Shown in pieces: positions 10,533-19,717 of a stretch of DNA of 64,000 bases (position 1 is the first letter of the stretch; every line of letters starts with the position of its first letter). The stretch covers positions 248,001 to 312,000 of the forward strand of contig NZ_CP053904.1 in assembly GCF_013256425.1 (NCBI RefSeq). Direction: 5' to 3'. Made by a program: the position numbers and the translations under genes. Source of the stretch: Hymenobacter sp. BRD67. Lineage in GTDB: Bacteria > Bacteroidota > Bacteroidia > Cytophagales > Hymenobacteraceae. The notes below the pieces were generated by a model, which worked only from the letters and a program-made list of their open reading frames with translations, was not told where the DNA came from and ran no database searches.

Positions 10533-12049
10533 ATGAATTTCACCTTCGACATTCCGGCCCAGAGCCGCTCCATCATCAAGGTGATTGGGGTAGGGGGCGG
10601 GGGCTCCAACGCCGTGAAGCACATGCATAAGCAGGGCATCAAGGACGTGGAGTTTATTATCTGCAACACCGACCGCCAGGCGCTCGAAAGCTCCACGGTG
10701 CCCAATAAGCTCCAGATAGGGGTGGACCTGACCGAAGGCCTCGGGGCCGGGGCCAAGCCCGAGCGCGGCCGGCAGGCTGCCCTCGAAAGCCGCGAGCAAA
10801 TCCGGGAGCTGCTGAGCAACGGCACCAAGATGCTGTTTATCACGGCCGGTATGGGGGCGGCACGGGCACCGGCGCCGCGCCGGTTATCGCGCAGGTAGCG
10901 CAGGAATTGAATATTCTAACCGTGGGTATCGTCACGGCTCCTTTCCTGTTTGAGGGCAAGAAGAAGCGCGACCAGGCCGAGCAGGGCATCAAGGAGCTAA
11001 GTGAGCACTGCGATACGGTGCTGGTGATTCTCAACGATAAGCTGCGCCAGCTCTACGGCAACCTGACAATGGGCCAGGCCTTCGCCAAGGCCGATACGGT
11101 GCTGACCACGGCCGCCAAGTCGATTGCCGAAATCATTACGGTAACGGCCGACGTGAACGTGGATTTTGAGGACGTAAAAACGGTGATGAAGGACTCGGGC
11201 GCGGCCGTAATGGGCAGCTCCGTGACGGAGGGGGAAAACCGGGCCCGCCGCGCCGCCGAGGAAGCCCTGAACTCGCCGCTGCTCAACAACACCGATATTC
11301 AGGGCGCGCAGCGCATTCTGCTCAGCATTATGTCGGGCGACCAGGCCGAGCTGGAAATGGATGAGCTGTCGGAAATCACGGAGTACATTCAGGGCAAGGC
11401 CGGCGCAGATGCGGAAATGATTTTTGGCCACGGCACCGACGAAACGCTGGGCCAGAGCATTCGCGTGACGGTAATCGCCACGGGTTTTGCCCGCGAGGCG
11501 CACACCATCGCTACCAACGGCCGTGCCGAGGGCTCACCCGAGCCTGTAGCCACCACGCCAGTGGCCGAAACGCCGGTAAGCCTTGATAAGGACCGGCCGG
11601 CCCAGCCCACGCCGGTAGCTCAAGCGGGGCCGGCCCCGGTAGTACCCACCTTTACCACGCCCGAGCCAGCGCGGATAACCTACGAGCTGAACGGCCCGAA
11701 CACGCCCAACGCGCAGACTGGCCTGGCCGGGGTGCCCATTACCGCGCCCGGCGACCCGGTGCTGCTATCGGGCCAGCAAGCTGCCCAGCAGCCGGCGGCA
11801 GCCCGCCCCCGGCCGGCCATGCTGGAGGCTCAGGCCGAAGAGCGCCGCCGCCGCTTGCAGCAGCTGAGCCAGAGCCAAGGCCTCTCGCCCGATGCCACCA
11901 CGCACCTCGATACGCCGGCTTACCTGCGCCGCGGCCAGAAGCTGGAGCCCGTAACGCCGAGCAGCGCGCAAAATATCTCGCGCTTTAACCTAAGCGATGA
12001 CAACGAGCTGCTGGGAGATAACCGCTTTTTGCACGACAACGTGGACTAA
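10533..12049 (+). CDS. ftsZ: Cell division GTPase FtsZ (frameshifted in this sequence)
   Basis: This tubulin-like GTPase forms the division ring. The N-terminal glycine loop is KVIGVGGGGSNAVKHM. The tubulin signature should read MGGGTGTGAAP but is broken by a missing G in the run at 10853-10857. With six Gs the frame joins to PVIAQVAQELNILTVG and gives 505 residues. The C-terminal third is a Pro/Ala-rich linker, then a conserved peptide DTPAYLRRGQKLEP, and beyond that a further tail ending FNLSDDNELLGDNRFLHDNVD. In E. coli the DIPAFLRR-type peptide is essentially the C-terminus, so the extra tail of about 40 residues is a Bacteroidota trait. A strong hairpin follows the gene. Confidence 0.95.
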
Positions 12050-12078
12050 GCCTTGCCTGCGCTACGTAGTTTATTTTC

Positions 12079-12110
12079 ACGGCCCCGCCCGACTTGTCGG
12101 GCGGGGCCGT
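12079..12110 (+). terminator. Hairpin after ftsZ
   Basis: A 15-bp perfect inverted repeat (12079-12093 and 12096-12110, ACGGCCCCGCCCGAC and its complement) with a 2-base gap lies 30 bases after the ftsZ stop. No T tract follows, so it is a hairpin with probable terminator function rather than a classical intrinsic terminator. It marks the end of the dcw cluster. Confidence 0.65.
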
Positions 12111-12180
12111 GCGGTGTAGTCCCCCCTTGCTATAGTGCGGCCACAGGCTGGTAGAACGCATCGGATTGAAGGCCGGCCAG

Positions 12181-12188
12181 TAACTTTG
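12181..12188 (+). promoter_or_regulatory. Possible Bacteroidota -7 promoter element
   Basis: TAACTTTG matches the Bacteroidota primary-sigma -7 consensus TAnnTTTG exactly and lies only 5 bases before the ATG at 12194, which would give an almost leaderless transcript. I see no TTTG at the expected spacing upstream, so the call is weak. Confidence 0.35.
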
Positions 12189-12193
12189 CACCT

Positions 12194-13382
12194 ATGTTTG
12201 GTACGCTGCGTGAGCGTTTTCGGGGGTTTCGGCGGCAACGCAAGCTGGAGGCGCTGCGGAGTGCCGATGAGGCTGCCCTGGCGCAGCAGGCCCCGCCCAA
12301 CGCCAGGCGGGTGCTGGTAGTGCGCCACGATTCTATCGGCGACTACCTGCTTTATCGCCCCTGGCTTTGCCGCCTGAGTGAGGAAGTGCGTGCAAGAGGG
12401 CAGCACCTGACGCTGCTGGCCAATGCTGTATGGGCCCCGCTGGCCCGTGCCTGGGATGCTGACTGTTTTGATGAGCTGATGCTGCTGGATACCGGCCGCT
12501 TTATGGCTGACCTGGACTATCGCCACGAAATGCTCCAACAAATTGGTGGTAAAGGTTTTGGCGAGATAGTCTATCCGCTGCACGTGCGGGAGCCGGCGGT
12601 CGAAACCTTTGTGCAATACTTGAAAGCCCCCGTGCGCATTGCCAGCGAAGGCTCGCTCCGGCCTGGCCCCGAGTACCGGCTGCTCGACGCGGGCTTCACA
12701 CAACTGCTGCCCAGTACGCCGGCCGTGCTGTTTGAGTACGACCGCAACCGGGAGTTTTTTGAAAACTGGCGGCACGCTTCCGGGCTGGCTACCGAGCCGC
12801 CCAGGCCGGCGCCCCTGCAGCTACCCACCAGCGTGCAGCATGCAGTAAAGGGAGTAGCAGGTACTCCTTATATAGTACTTTTCCCGGGAGCCAGTGCCCG
12901 GCGCAAGCGCTGGCCCCCCCGGCACTTTGCCCGGCTGGCGCAGGGCCTGCACCAGCGCTATGGCAGCCGGTATCGCCTGGTGCTGGCGGGTAGCCCTGCC
13001 GATGCCCGGCTGGCGCAGGAGATAGCCCAGGCTGCCGGCCCTACGGTGCCACTGGAAAACTGCTGTGGCCAAACCGACCTGCCGGGCCTGGCTGCCCTGC
13101 TGGCGGGCGCACGCCTGCTTATTAGCAACGATACCGTAGCTGCTCATTTGGCCGCGCAGGCCGGCACCCCTGCCTAGTGCTGCTGATGGGGAAAACTATG
13201 GCAAATTCTTCCCGTATCCGTCGGCGCTGCTGCGGACTCCGTGCCGCTGTCTGTTTCCGCCCAGCCAGGAAGCGCGGTTTGCGCAGGGCGACTTTAGCCG
13301 CCCCGCTCACGACCCGGATATCCGGCTGATTACGCCCGCTCGGGTAGTAGCAGCAGCTGAGGAGCTACTAGGCGTACAATAA
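12194..13382 (+). CDS. Glycosyltransferase family 9 (heptosyltransferase-like; two frameshifts)
   Basis: This is a GT-B enzyme of the ADP-heptose:LPS heptosyltransferase family, probably adding a sugar to lipopolysaccharide core at the inner membrane. The N-terminal motif is VLVVRHDSIGDYLLYRPWL, and the C-terminal donor site has PYIVLFPGASARRKRWPPRHF and then ARLLISNDTVAAHLAAQAGTP. As written the protein ends at 13177. Two missing bases, a C in the run 13167-13170 and a G in the run 13188-13191, hide the end. Restoring both gives TPCLVLLMGENYGKFFPYP and a C-terminus at the TAA of 13380-13382, about 396 residues. Sugar and acceptor cannot be told from sequence. Confidence 0.82.
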
Positions 13383-13435
13383 CAAGTGCTTTCGTTACCA
13401 GTCCTTTTATCGGCAGGCCATAGACAACAGAAAGC

Positions 13436-14554
13436 CTAAAACGGGCTGGAAAAGCGCTTGTCGGTGATAATGGTAGAGTCGGTCAGGGTTTTCAGAAAGG
13501 CCAGCACCTGCCGCTTTTCGGTGGGCGTCAGGTCCATATGCGTGCCAAAGGGCGGGTCGTTGATACCCTGGATAAGGTTGGGGTCGAGGTTGGGGCTGGC
13601 CATCTGCACGTGGTCGGAGTAGTGGTCGAGCACTTCTTCCAGGGTTTTGAAGCGGCCGTCGTGCATATAGGGGGCCGTCAGGGCAATATTGCGCAGCGTG
13701 GGCGCGATAAACTTACCCTGGTCGACAGCCAGCAGAGTGATGCCACCCCGGCCGGGGTCGGCAAACGTAAGGTCGAGGCCATTATTGAAGAATTTGCCCG
13801 CGTAGCCCGACGACATCAGCGGCTGGGTATGGCAGTGGAAGCACTCGGCCCCGCGCACCACGCCCGGCGCAATGTGCGTCGTGTAGAGCTGCAAGCCTGC
13901 TACCTCATCGGCACTGAAGCCGGCGCGGGTGGCCACGTATTTGTCGTAGCGCGAATTGCTGGAAATAATAGTGCGCTCAAACTGCGCCAGCGCCTTGAGC
14001 GTGAGCGCGGGCGTAATGGTTTTGGTGCCAAAAGCGGCCTCAAATAAGGGTGGGTACAAGGTGGTAGCCTGGAGCTTGGCCACGCTCGCCGGCAGCGGCT
14101 GATGCAGCTCAATGGTATTTTCAAGAGGCTTCTGCGCCTGGGTTTCCAGCGTGGTAAAGGCCCCGTCCCAGGTGAGCTGGGTGCTCCAGAGCACGTTTAC
14201 CAGCGACATGGTGCCGCGCGGATTAGCTACGCCATCGACGCCTACCGCCAGCGGCAGGCCATCGGTAAAGGACTTGCTTTGCTGGTGGCACGAGCCGCAG
14301 CTCATGGTGCCGGTGCTCGAAAGGGCTTTTTCGTAAAACAGCATGCGCCCCAGCGCCACCCCTTCGTTGGTGAGCGGGTTATCGGCCGGAATTACCGGGG
14401 TAGGAAAGCCGGCCGGTAGCGTAAGGGTATAGGCAGTGGGAGTGGGCACCACCGGCGTAGGCGTAACGGGGTCGATGCTGCCCTTGCTGCCACAGCCACC
14501 CAGCAGCATGCAGCCGAGCAGAAAGGCCAGCACCCGGGGGTTGACAATAGTCAT
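13436..14554 (-). CDS. Di-heme cytochrome c peroxidase/MbnH-MauG family lipoprotein (copy 1)
   Basis: This is a periplasmic lipid-anchored di-heme enzyme. The signal peptide ends in a lipobox LLGGC with Cys21, followed by a Pro/Thr linker. Two c-heme sites are CGSCH at residues 86-90 and CFHCH at 238-242. The family motif TAPYMHDGRFKTLEEV lies near the C-terminus. Between the hemes it keeps LTWDGAF (Trp129) and an ENTIELHQ region where these enzymes place the distal glutamate. Members either reduce peroxide or, like MauG and MbnH, use a high-valent di-heme state to oxidise a residue on a partner protein. It is the last gene of a three-gene leftward operon led by an MbnP-like protein, which favours the MbnH-type role. 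Length is 372 residues. Confidence 0.85.
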   Translation of the reverse strand: MTIVNPRVLAFLLGCMLLGGCGSKGSIDPVTPTPVVPTPTAYTLTLPAGFPTPVIPADNPLTNEGVALGRMLFYEKALSSTGTMSCGSCHQQSKSFTDGLPLAVGVDGVANPRGTMSLVNVLWSTQLTWDGAFTTLETQAQKPLENTIELHQPLPASVAKLQATTLYPPLFEAAFGTKTITPALTLKALAQFERTIISSNSRYDKYVATRAGFSADEVAGLQLYTTHIAPGVVRGAECFHCHTQPLMSSGYAGKFFNNGLDLTFADPGRGGITLLAVDQGKFIAPTLRNIALTAPYMHDGRFKTLEEVLDHYSDHVQMASPNLDPNLIQGINDPPFGTHMDLTPTEKRQVLAFLKTLTDSTIITDKRFSSPF

Positions 14555-14574
14555 TATTCTATATAATAAAAAAA

Positions 14575-15699
14575 TTATCTATGCTGAAATGCCACGGCTT
14601 TTGCGCCGATAACGCGGGGCGGGGTGGCCCTGGTTTCCCGAGCCGGGGCAGCAAGGCGGGGGTCGGTCAGAAATTGCTGGTCGGTCAACGTTGCCAGGAA
14701 AGCGATTATTTCACTCTGCTGCTTGGCGGAAAGCGCAATACCCAGGCGGCCGTCGGGCTGGCGCAGCAGCGGGTCGAGCGTGCGCGAGGGGCGCACGCCG
14801 CGGGCGTAGTGCGCCAGCACCTGCGGCAGCGTGGCAAAGCGGCCATCGTGCATGTAGGGCGCAGTACGGGCTACGTTGCGCAGGCTCGGCACCTTAAAGC
14901 GGCCCGCATCGGTGGGCCGCAGCGTAATGTGCGCCCGGCCCGAATCGACTGGAAAAGCCGCATCGAGGCCGTTGTTGCGAAACGACTCATCGGTAAATAA
15001 ATCGGTGGCGTGGCAGCTGCTGCACCTGGCCCGAAGCAGCGCCATCCCCTGCAATTCGGGCGTAGTGAGGGTGCCGCCCGGCTCATGGCGCACAAATTTG
15101 TCGTAGCGCGAGCTGGCGCTGGTAAGCGCCGCCGTAAACTGTGCCAGCGCGCGCAAAAACTGCGGTGTATCAATTTTACCCGGCCCGTAGATGGCCGCAA
15201 AGCGCCGGCGATACTCAGGGTCGGCGTTGAGTCGGGCCAGCGCATTGGCCAGCGGCTCGTTCATTTCCTGGGGGCTGGTGAGCGGTGCCAGGGCCTGCGC
15301 CTCAAGGCCCAGCACGCCGCCATCGGCCATGAAGCCGTGCCGCCAGCGCAGGTTTTGCAGGGCCGGGGCATTGCGCCGGCTGCGGCGGCCGGCCACGCCC
15401 ACCGGCACGGCGCGGCCATCGGTAAAGGCCCGGCTTTGCTGGTGGCACGAGCCGCACGAAATACTGCCGTCGCTCGACAGGCGCGGGTCATAAAACAGCG
15501 TGCGCCCCAGCTCGAAGGCGGCCTGGTCGGGCTCATTGCTGGCCAGGTCGTAGCGCATGGCTGGGAAATTGGCCGGCTGCCTTGTGCCCCGAATCGCCTC
15601 GGCCCTGGCCCCGCTCAGCAAAACCCAAAGCGTGCCGCTGGCCAGGCCCAGGCCGGCCAGCCAAACAATGCGCGGCCGTTGGGGACGAAAGGGCAGCAC
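14575..15699 (-). CDS. Di-heme cytochrome c peroxidase/MbnH-MauG family protein (copy 2)
   Basis: This second di-heme enzyme of the operon has 374 residues. An uncleaved anchor or signal peptide (IVWLAGLGLASGTLWVLLSG, about residues 11-30) exports it. Heme motifs are CGSCH at 82-86 and CSSCH at 226-230, with TAPYMHDGRFATLPQV near the C-terminus and SPQEMNEPL carrying the likely catalytic Glu. Where copy 1 has WDGAF this copy has MADGGV, so the tryptophan of that position is absent and the two copies are unlikely to be interchangeable. It starts 12 bases after the MbnP-like gene stops and ends 20 bases before copy 1 starts. A plain peroxidase role is the alternative. Confidence 0.85.
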   Translation of the reverse strand: MLPFRPQRPRIVWLAGLGLASGTLWVLLSGARAEAIRGTRQPANFPAMRYDLASNEPDQAAFELGRTLFYDPRLSSDGSISCGSCHQQSRAFTDGRAVPVGVAGRRSRRNAPALQNLRWRHGFMADGGVLGLEAQALAPLTSPQEMNEPLANALARLNADPEYRRRFAAIYGPGKIDTPQFLRALAQFTAALTSASSRYDKFVRHEPGGTLTTPELQGMALLRARCSSCHATDLFTDESFRNNGLDAAFPVDSGRAHITLRPTDAGRFKVPSLRNVARTAPYMHDGRFATLPQVLAHYARGVRPSRTLDPLLRQPDGRLGIALSAKQQSEIIAFLATLTDQQFLTDPRLAAPARETRATPPRVIGAKAVAFQHR

Positions 15700-15711
15700 G
15701 GCGCTAGTAGG

Positions 15712-16485
15712 TTAGTTATCCTGGGTTTGGGTGACGGTAAACATGCCCGCGCCGTAGTTTTTGGCTACCTGTACCGCTTCGGCGCCCGGCATCATGCCAT
15801 TGGAGAAGGTACTAAGCGTGATGTGACTGACGCCATCAAAGAGCTTCAGCACATCGGCCGAAAGGCTGATGGTGGAGCTGTGCGTGCCGTTGACCGACAA
15901 GATTTTGCCCGCAAGCGATGGCGTAGCCGTGACGATGGCATTGTACGGGTCGGTGTAGCCCCCGATGTGGCACACGATGGGCCGCCCGGCCGAGGTTACG
16001 GTACCTTCCAGTTTCAGAAAAATGTGGCCCGTGTTCCAGGTCCAGTACATGCTGTTGGCCGGGTTAAGCACGCCCGTCAGCGCGAGCGGGTCAGCCTGGG
16101 TGGTGGCTGCGTCCACGCCGATGATAAAGCTCACGCCGGTGTACGTGCCGGCTGGTACGCCCGTGATGGCCAGGTGCTGCGTGGCGGGCTTAGCCTGGTC
16201 GACCAAAAAATACGTGTTGGGCGCGACATACACGGTGCCGTCGCTTTTAGTAAGCTTGATATTCGATATATAGTACTCGAACGTGCTCACGCTGAAGATT
16301 TCGCCCGCCGGGGTGCTGTACGTAGTGCCATCCAGCGCCAGGGGCTTGGCTCCGACTACGTTGCTAATCTGCAGGTCGACCTCACCGGGCGTCTGGAGGT
16401 CACTGTCTTTCTTGCAGCCCTGCATACCGGCCATCGAAGCGACAAGCAGCAGACCGAAAAAGAGGAAATACTTAGAGGTTTTCAT
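15712..16485 (-). CDS. MbnP-like copper-binding lipoprotein
   Basis: This is an exported lipoprotein of 257 residues, with the lipobox Cys at residue 24 (MAGMQGC). It matches the MbnP family pattern as I know it: FSVSTFEYYISNIKL at 64-78, SFIIGVDAA at 119-127, and the signature MYWTWNTGHIFLKLEG at 146-161 with Trp148 and Trp150. In the characterised MbnP from a methanotroph, a tryptophan is oxidised to kynurenine by the di-heme partner MbnH and the product binds copper with high affinity. Here two MbnH-like genes follow directly in the same operon, which strongly suggests the same chemistry. Which Trp is modified is not shown by the sequence. An unusual Cys172-His173 pair could add metal ligands. 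No methanobactin precursor or synthesis gene is visible. Confidence 0.82.
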   Translation of the reverse strand: MKTSKYFLFFGLLLVASMAGMQGCKKDSDLQTPGEVDLQISNVVGAKPLALDGTTYSTPAGEIFSVSTFEYYISNIKLTKSDGTVYVAPNTYFLVDQAKPATQHLAITGVPAGTYTGVSFIIGVDAATTQADPLALTGVLNPANSMYWTWNTGHIFLKLEGTVTSAGRPIVCHIGGYTDPYNAIVTATPSLAGKILSVNGTHSSTISLSADVLKLFDGVSHITLSTFSNGMMPGAEAVQVAKNYGAGMFTVTQTQDN

Positions 16486-16550
16486 CGGAATAATGGCTGC
16501 GAGATGAGTAGGATAGTTAGTAGGGGCTGAGTAACTGAGCTTGTCTGATA

Positions 16551-16696
16551 AACAGAGCGCCGGGCGCTCTGTTGGTAAGCATGGCGGCCATGGTTAAGCT
16601 ACACAAGGGGCCGGGCCGGAAAGTTCAGCCTGCCACACGTCGCTTTAAGCTACCCGACAACGCGCCGGGTTAACAGATTTACAGTTGCTAAGCTAC
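16551..16696. promoter_or_regulatory. Divergent control region with palindromes and octamer repeats
   Basis: The 316 bases between the MbnP operon and the small Cys-motif gene hold no gene I can support. They contain a palindrome of 11-bp arms at 16551-16573 (AACAGAGCGCC/GGCGCTCTGTT, one-base centre), a second at 16580-16592 (CATGGC/GCCATG), and three direct copies of TAAGCTAC at 16595-16602, 16646-16653 and 16689-16696. This arrangement fits operators shared by two divergent metal-handling units, but no regulator gene is nearby and binding is inference. Confidence 0.4.
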
Positions 16697-16801
16697 CACT
16701 GCTGCTTATAAATAGCGTGAAGAAACGCGGGTTTTGCCGAGCCAACATCCAAGTAACAGGCGAGCGCCGTATTTTTGTTGCTGCCTGTGTCTTTCCTGCG
16801 C

Positions 16802-17173
16802 GTGAAGTCTGTTTTTGCCTACCTGCTCGTTGCCTTAGTGCTGCTGCAAACCTTCAGCCGGGAGGTGTTGGTGGTAGATTTTGCGCTGAACCGGGCGACC
16901 ATCACGGCGCGCTTTTGCGTGAACAAGGCCCGGCCCGCGCTGCACTGCGATGGCCAGTGCTACTTTGCCAAGCAGCTCAAGCAGCAGCAAGACCGTGAAA
17001 ACAAAGCGCCCAACCCGCTCAAAGAGCGCCTGGAAATGCTGCCCGCCGCCTTTGCGGCAGGGGTAGAGTTGGCTGTGCAGCCAACCATAGCCCGCCTGCC
17101 CGCCGTCCGCCACGCGCCGCTGGTGCCGGGCCACTACGCCGCCCCCTCGGCGCGGTATTCCATCCGCCGCTAG
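16802..17173 (+). CDS. Small membrane-anchored protein with a Cys-rich motif, unknown function
   Basis: A protein of about 123 residues from a GTG at 16802; an in-frame TTG at 16775 would add 9. It has one hydrophobic N-terminal segment (FAYLLVALVLLQTF) and then a compact motif RFCVNKARPALHCDGQCYFA, with cysteines spaced C-x10-C-x3-C, followed by a charged stretch and a Pro/Ala-rich end. I recall similar short proteins with an FCxNK...CxGxC motif beside TonB receptors in Bacteroidota, but I cannot name a family. Three cysteines in an exported protein, placed between the MbnP operon and a TonB receptor, suggest metal binding or delivery. This is inference. Confidence 0.65.
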   Translation: MKSVFAYLLVALVLLQTFSREVLVVDFALNRATITARFCVNKARPALHCDGQCYFAKQLKQQQDRENKAPNPLKERLEMLPAAFAAGVELAVQPTIARLPAVRHAPLVPGHYAAPSARYSIRR

Positions 17174-17289
17174 GCTGCTAACAATCCTCGTCTGGGAGTT
17201 GCCCGCCCATTGGTAAGGAGTGCGCCTGCGCGTAGTTCAGCCAGTTGGGCCTTGCCCCTTACTGTTTGTTAATAGCTTGACTAGCAAGG

Positions 17290-19625
17290 ATGAAATTTAT
17301 TTTTATTGCTGCCGGGCTGGCGGTCTGCATGAGCAGCGCCCAGGCTCAGCAGGCTGCCGCGCTGCGCGGCACTATTCTCGATGCCCAAACGCAGCAGCCG
17401 TTGCCCGGCGTCAGCATCAGCGTGCCCGGCGGAAGTATTGGCACGACTACCGACCTCAACGGGCACTTTGCCTTGGCCGGAGCTACCCCGACTAGTGAGG
17501 TAACCATCTCATTCGTCGGGTATAACGCGCAGCGGGTACACGTGCCCGCCGGTGGCCGGCCCCTGACGGTGCGCCTCGAAGCCGCGCCGGTAAGCCTGCA
17601 GGGCGTGGTAGTATCGGCGAGCCGCGAGCAGGAAAAGCGTACGGAAGCCCCCATCGCCATCAGCCAGGTGTCGCCGCAGCTCATTGCCGATACCAAGGCC
17701 ACGGCGTCCTACCAGCTGCTTAATAAAGTAGCCGGCGTATATATGGTAGACTTGGGCAATGAGCAGCACATGATGGCTATCCGGCAGCCCATTACGACTA
17801 ACGCGGTTTATCTCTATCTGGAAGATGGCCTGCCTATCCGGCCCATCGGCATCTTCAACCACAATGCCCTGTACGAGATAAACCAGGCCGGCGTGCGCAG
17901 CATAGAGGTGGTGAAAGGTCCGGCCTCGTCGCTCTACGGCTCCAATGCCATTGGTGGGGCAGTTAACTTCCTGACCCAGAAGCCCACGCCGCTGCCCACG
18001 GCGGGCGTGTCGGTGCAGGGCGATGGCTTTGGCTACCGCCGGGCCGACGCCAGCGTCAGCGGCACGGTAGGCAAGCTCGGGTTGTACGCGGGCGGCTACA
18101 TGGCTCGGCAGCGCAACAGCTGGCAGGACTACACCGACTTCGACAAGCAGTCGTGGACGGCGCGCGCCGACTATACCTTTAGTTCAAAAACCCGGCTTAT
18201 CGGCATGGGTACGTATAATTATCTGAATACCCAAACGCCGGGCACGCTCGACAGCGCGCACTTTTACAGCCGCCGCTACCAGAGCAACAACCGCTTCACT
18301 AACCGCGTGGTAACGGCCGTGCGCAGCAGCCTGCGCCTGGAGCACGACTGGAGCCCGAGCCAGCAAACGGCGCTTACGGGCTTTTATCGCTACAACTCAA
18401 CCGGGCAGCTGCCGAGCTACTACATTGCCGATGTGCGCGTGAATGGCGTGTATCAAAGCTCCAACGGACAGGTTAATAACCAGTCATTCAGGAGCTACGG
18501 GGCGCTGGTGCAGCACCGGGCCGACCTGGGCTTTCTCAATTCGCGGCTGATTGTGGGCGGGTATTTTGATTATAGTCCCAGCACGTACTTTGCCCGCTAC
18601 CTGGCTATTCAGAAGGATGTTGCCAATAATTTTTATACGGGCTATACCGATACCGGTCGTTACCTCGACGACTATAAAATAGACTTGGTTAATGCCGCCG
18701 CCTATGCGCAGTACGAAGTGCAGGCCACGGAGGCCCTGCGCCTCGTGGGTGGCCTGCGTTACGACCGGGTGCAGTATAAATTCAGCAATAACCTGAGCGG
18801 CAGCCAGACTACGAAGAAAGCGGCCCAGGATAATATCTACAACATCGTGGCGCCTAAGCTGGGCCTGACCTACGCGCTGGGCGAGAACCGGGGGGTGTAT
18901 GCCAATTTCAGCACGGGCTTTCAGCCGCCCGAAACCAGCAGCCTCTACAGCTCGCGCCAGCAGATTGAGCTGCAGCAGGCCAATTTTACGAACTATGAGG
19001 CGGGCGGCTGGGTGGCGCTGTTCGAGCGCAAGGTTTACCTCGACCTGAGCGTGTACCAGATGGAAGGCCGCCACGAGATTATCAGCGTGCTGCAGGCCGA
19101 CAATACCACGCAGAGTGCCAACGCGGGGCCACACGCCATCAGGGCGTTGAATATTCGCTGACGTACGCGCCGGTATCGGAGGTGAATTTTCGGCTCAGCG
19201 GTACTAATGCCCGTCATACTTACCTGGACTACAGTGAGGTAGTAAATGGCAAGAACTTCGACTATGCCGGTAACCGCATGGCGGGCGCGCCCAATTGGAT
19301 TGCCAATGCCGAAGTGTTTTATAAGCCGCGCTTTGTGCCCGGCGCCCGGCTGGGGCTGGAATACCAGCGCATTGGCCGCTACTACACCAGCACCGACAAT
19401 ACCAAGACCTACGCCGGCTACAGCCTGCTGAACCTGCGCCTGGGCTACCGCCTGCCGCAAGCCAGCCTGCGCGGCCTCGAAGTGTGGACCAACGTAATAA
19501 ACCTTACCAATGAGCTGTATGCCAGCGTGGTAACGGCTAATCAGTACGGCACTACCTACCAGGCCGCCGCGCCGCGCACCTACACGCTGGGCCTGGGCTA
19601 CACCTTCGCCGCCAAGGCCAAGTAG
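17290..19625 (+). CDS. TonB-dependent outer membrane receptor (frameshifted in this sequence)
   Basis: This active-transport receptor has a signal peptide (to about residue 19, SSAQAQQ), a carboxypeptidase-regulatory-like beta domain (LRGTILDAQTQQPLPGVSIS...GYNAQRV), a plug domain (IEVVKGPASSLYGSNAIGGA) and a C-terminal beta-barrel. A missing G in the run 19125-19128 makes the frame stop at 19161. Five Gs restore NAGATRHQGVEYSLTYAP, the usual barrel motif, and a protein of 778 residues ending at 19625. The TAG stop lies in the first bases of an inverted repeat. The substrate is unknown. The PepSY protein downstream and the MbnP operon upstream point to a metal complex (copper or ferric chelate). 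Confidence 0.88.
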
Positions 19626-19701
19626 CGTGGATTCTGCGCGTCCGCGCGTAGGACGACCTGTATAGTATTACTTACGCGCGGACGCGCAGAGTCCACGCTA
19701 C
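19622..19701. repeat. Intergenic inverted repeat, family 1 (copy A)
   Basis: Two 29-base arms (19622-19650 and 19673-19701) are inverted copies with one mismatch. They start with GTAGCGTGGA and are separated by 22 bases. The element supplies the TAG stop of the TonB receptor gene and sits 16 bases before the PepSY gene. Two further copies are at 34883-35022 and 37167-37244. Confidence 0.85.
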
Positions 19702-19717
19702 ACTGCTTACGTCTTTT

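Noticed and set aside
10853..10857. Programmed frameshifting in ftsZ, ftsA or murE
   Set aside because: There is no slippery heptamer or downstream stimulator, and the same one-base G/C shortfall occurs in ten unrelated genes, which points to sequence error.
15010..16530. A 506-codon open frame on the + strand
   Set aside because: It runs antisense to the di-heme enzyme and MbnP-like genes, has no domain or signal, and its composition reflects the GC-rich third positions of the real genes.
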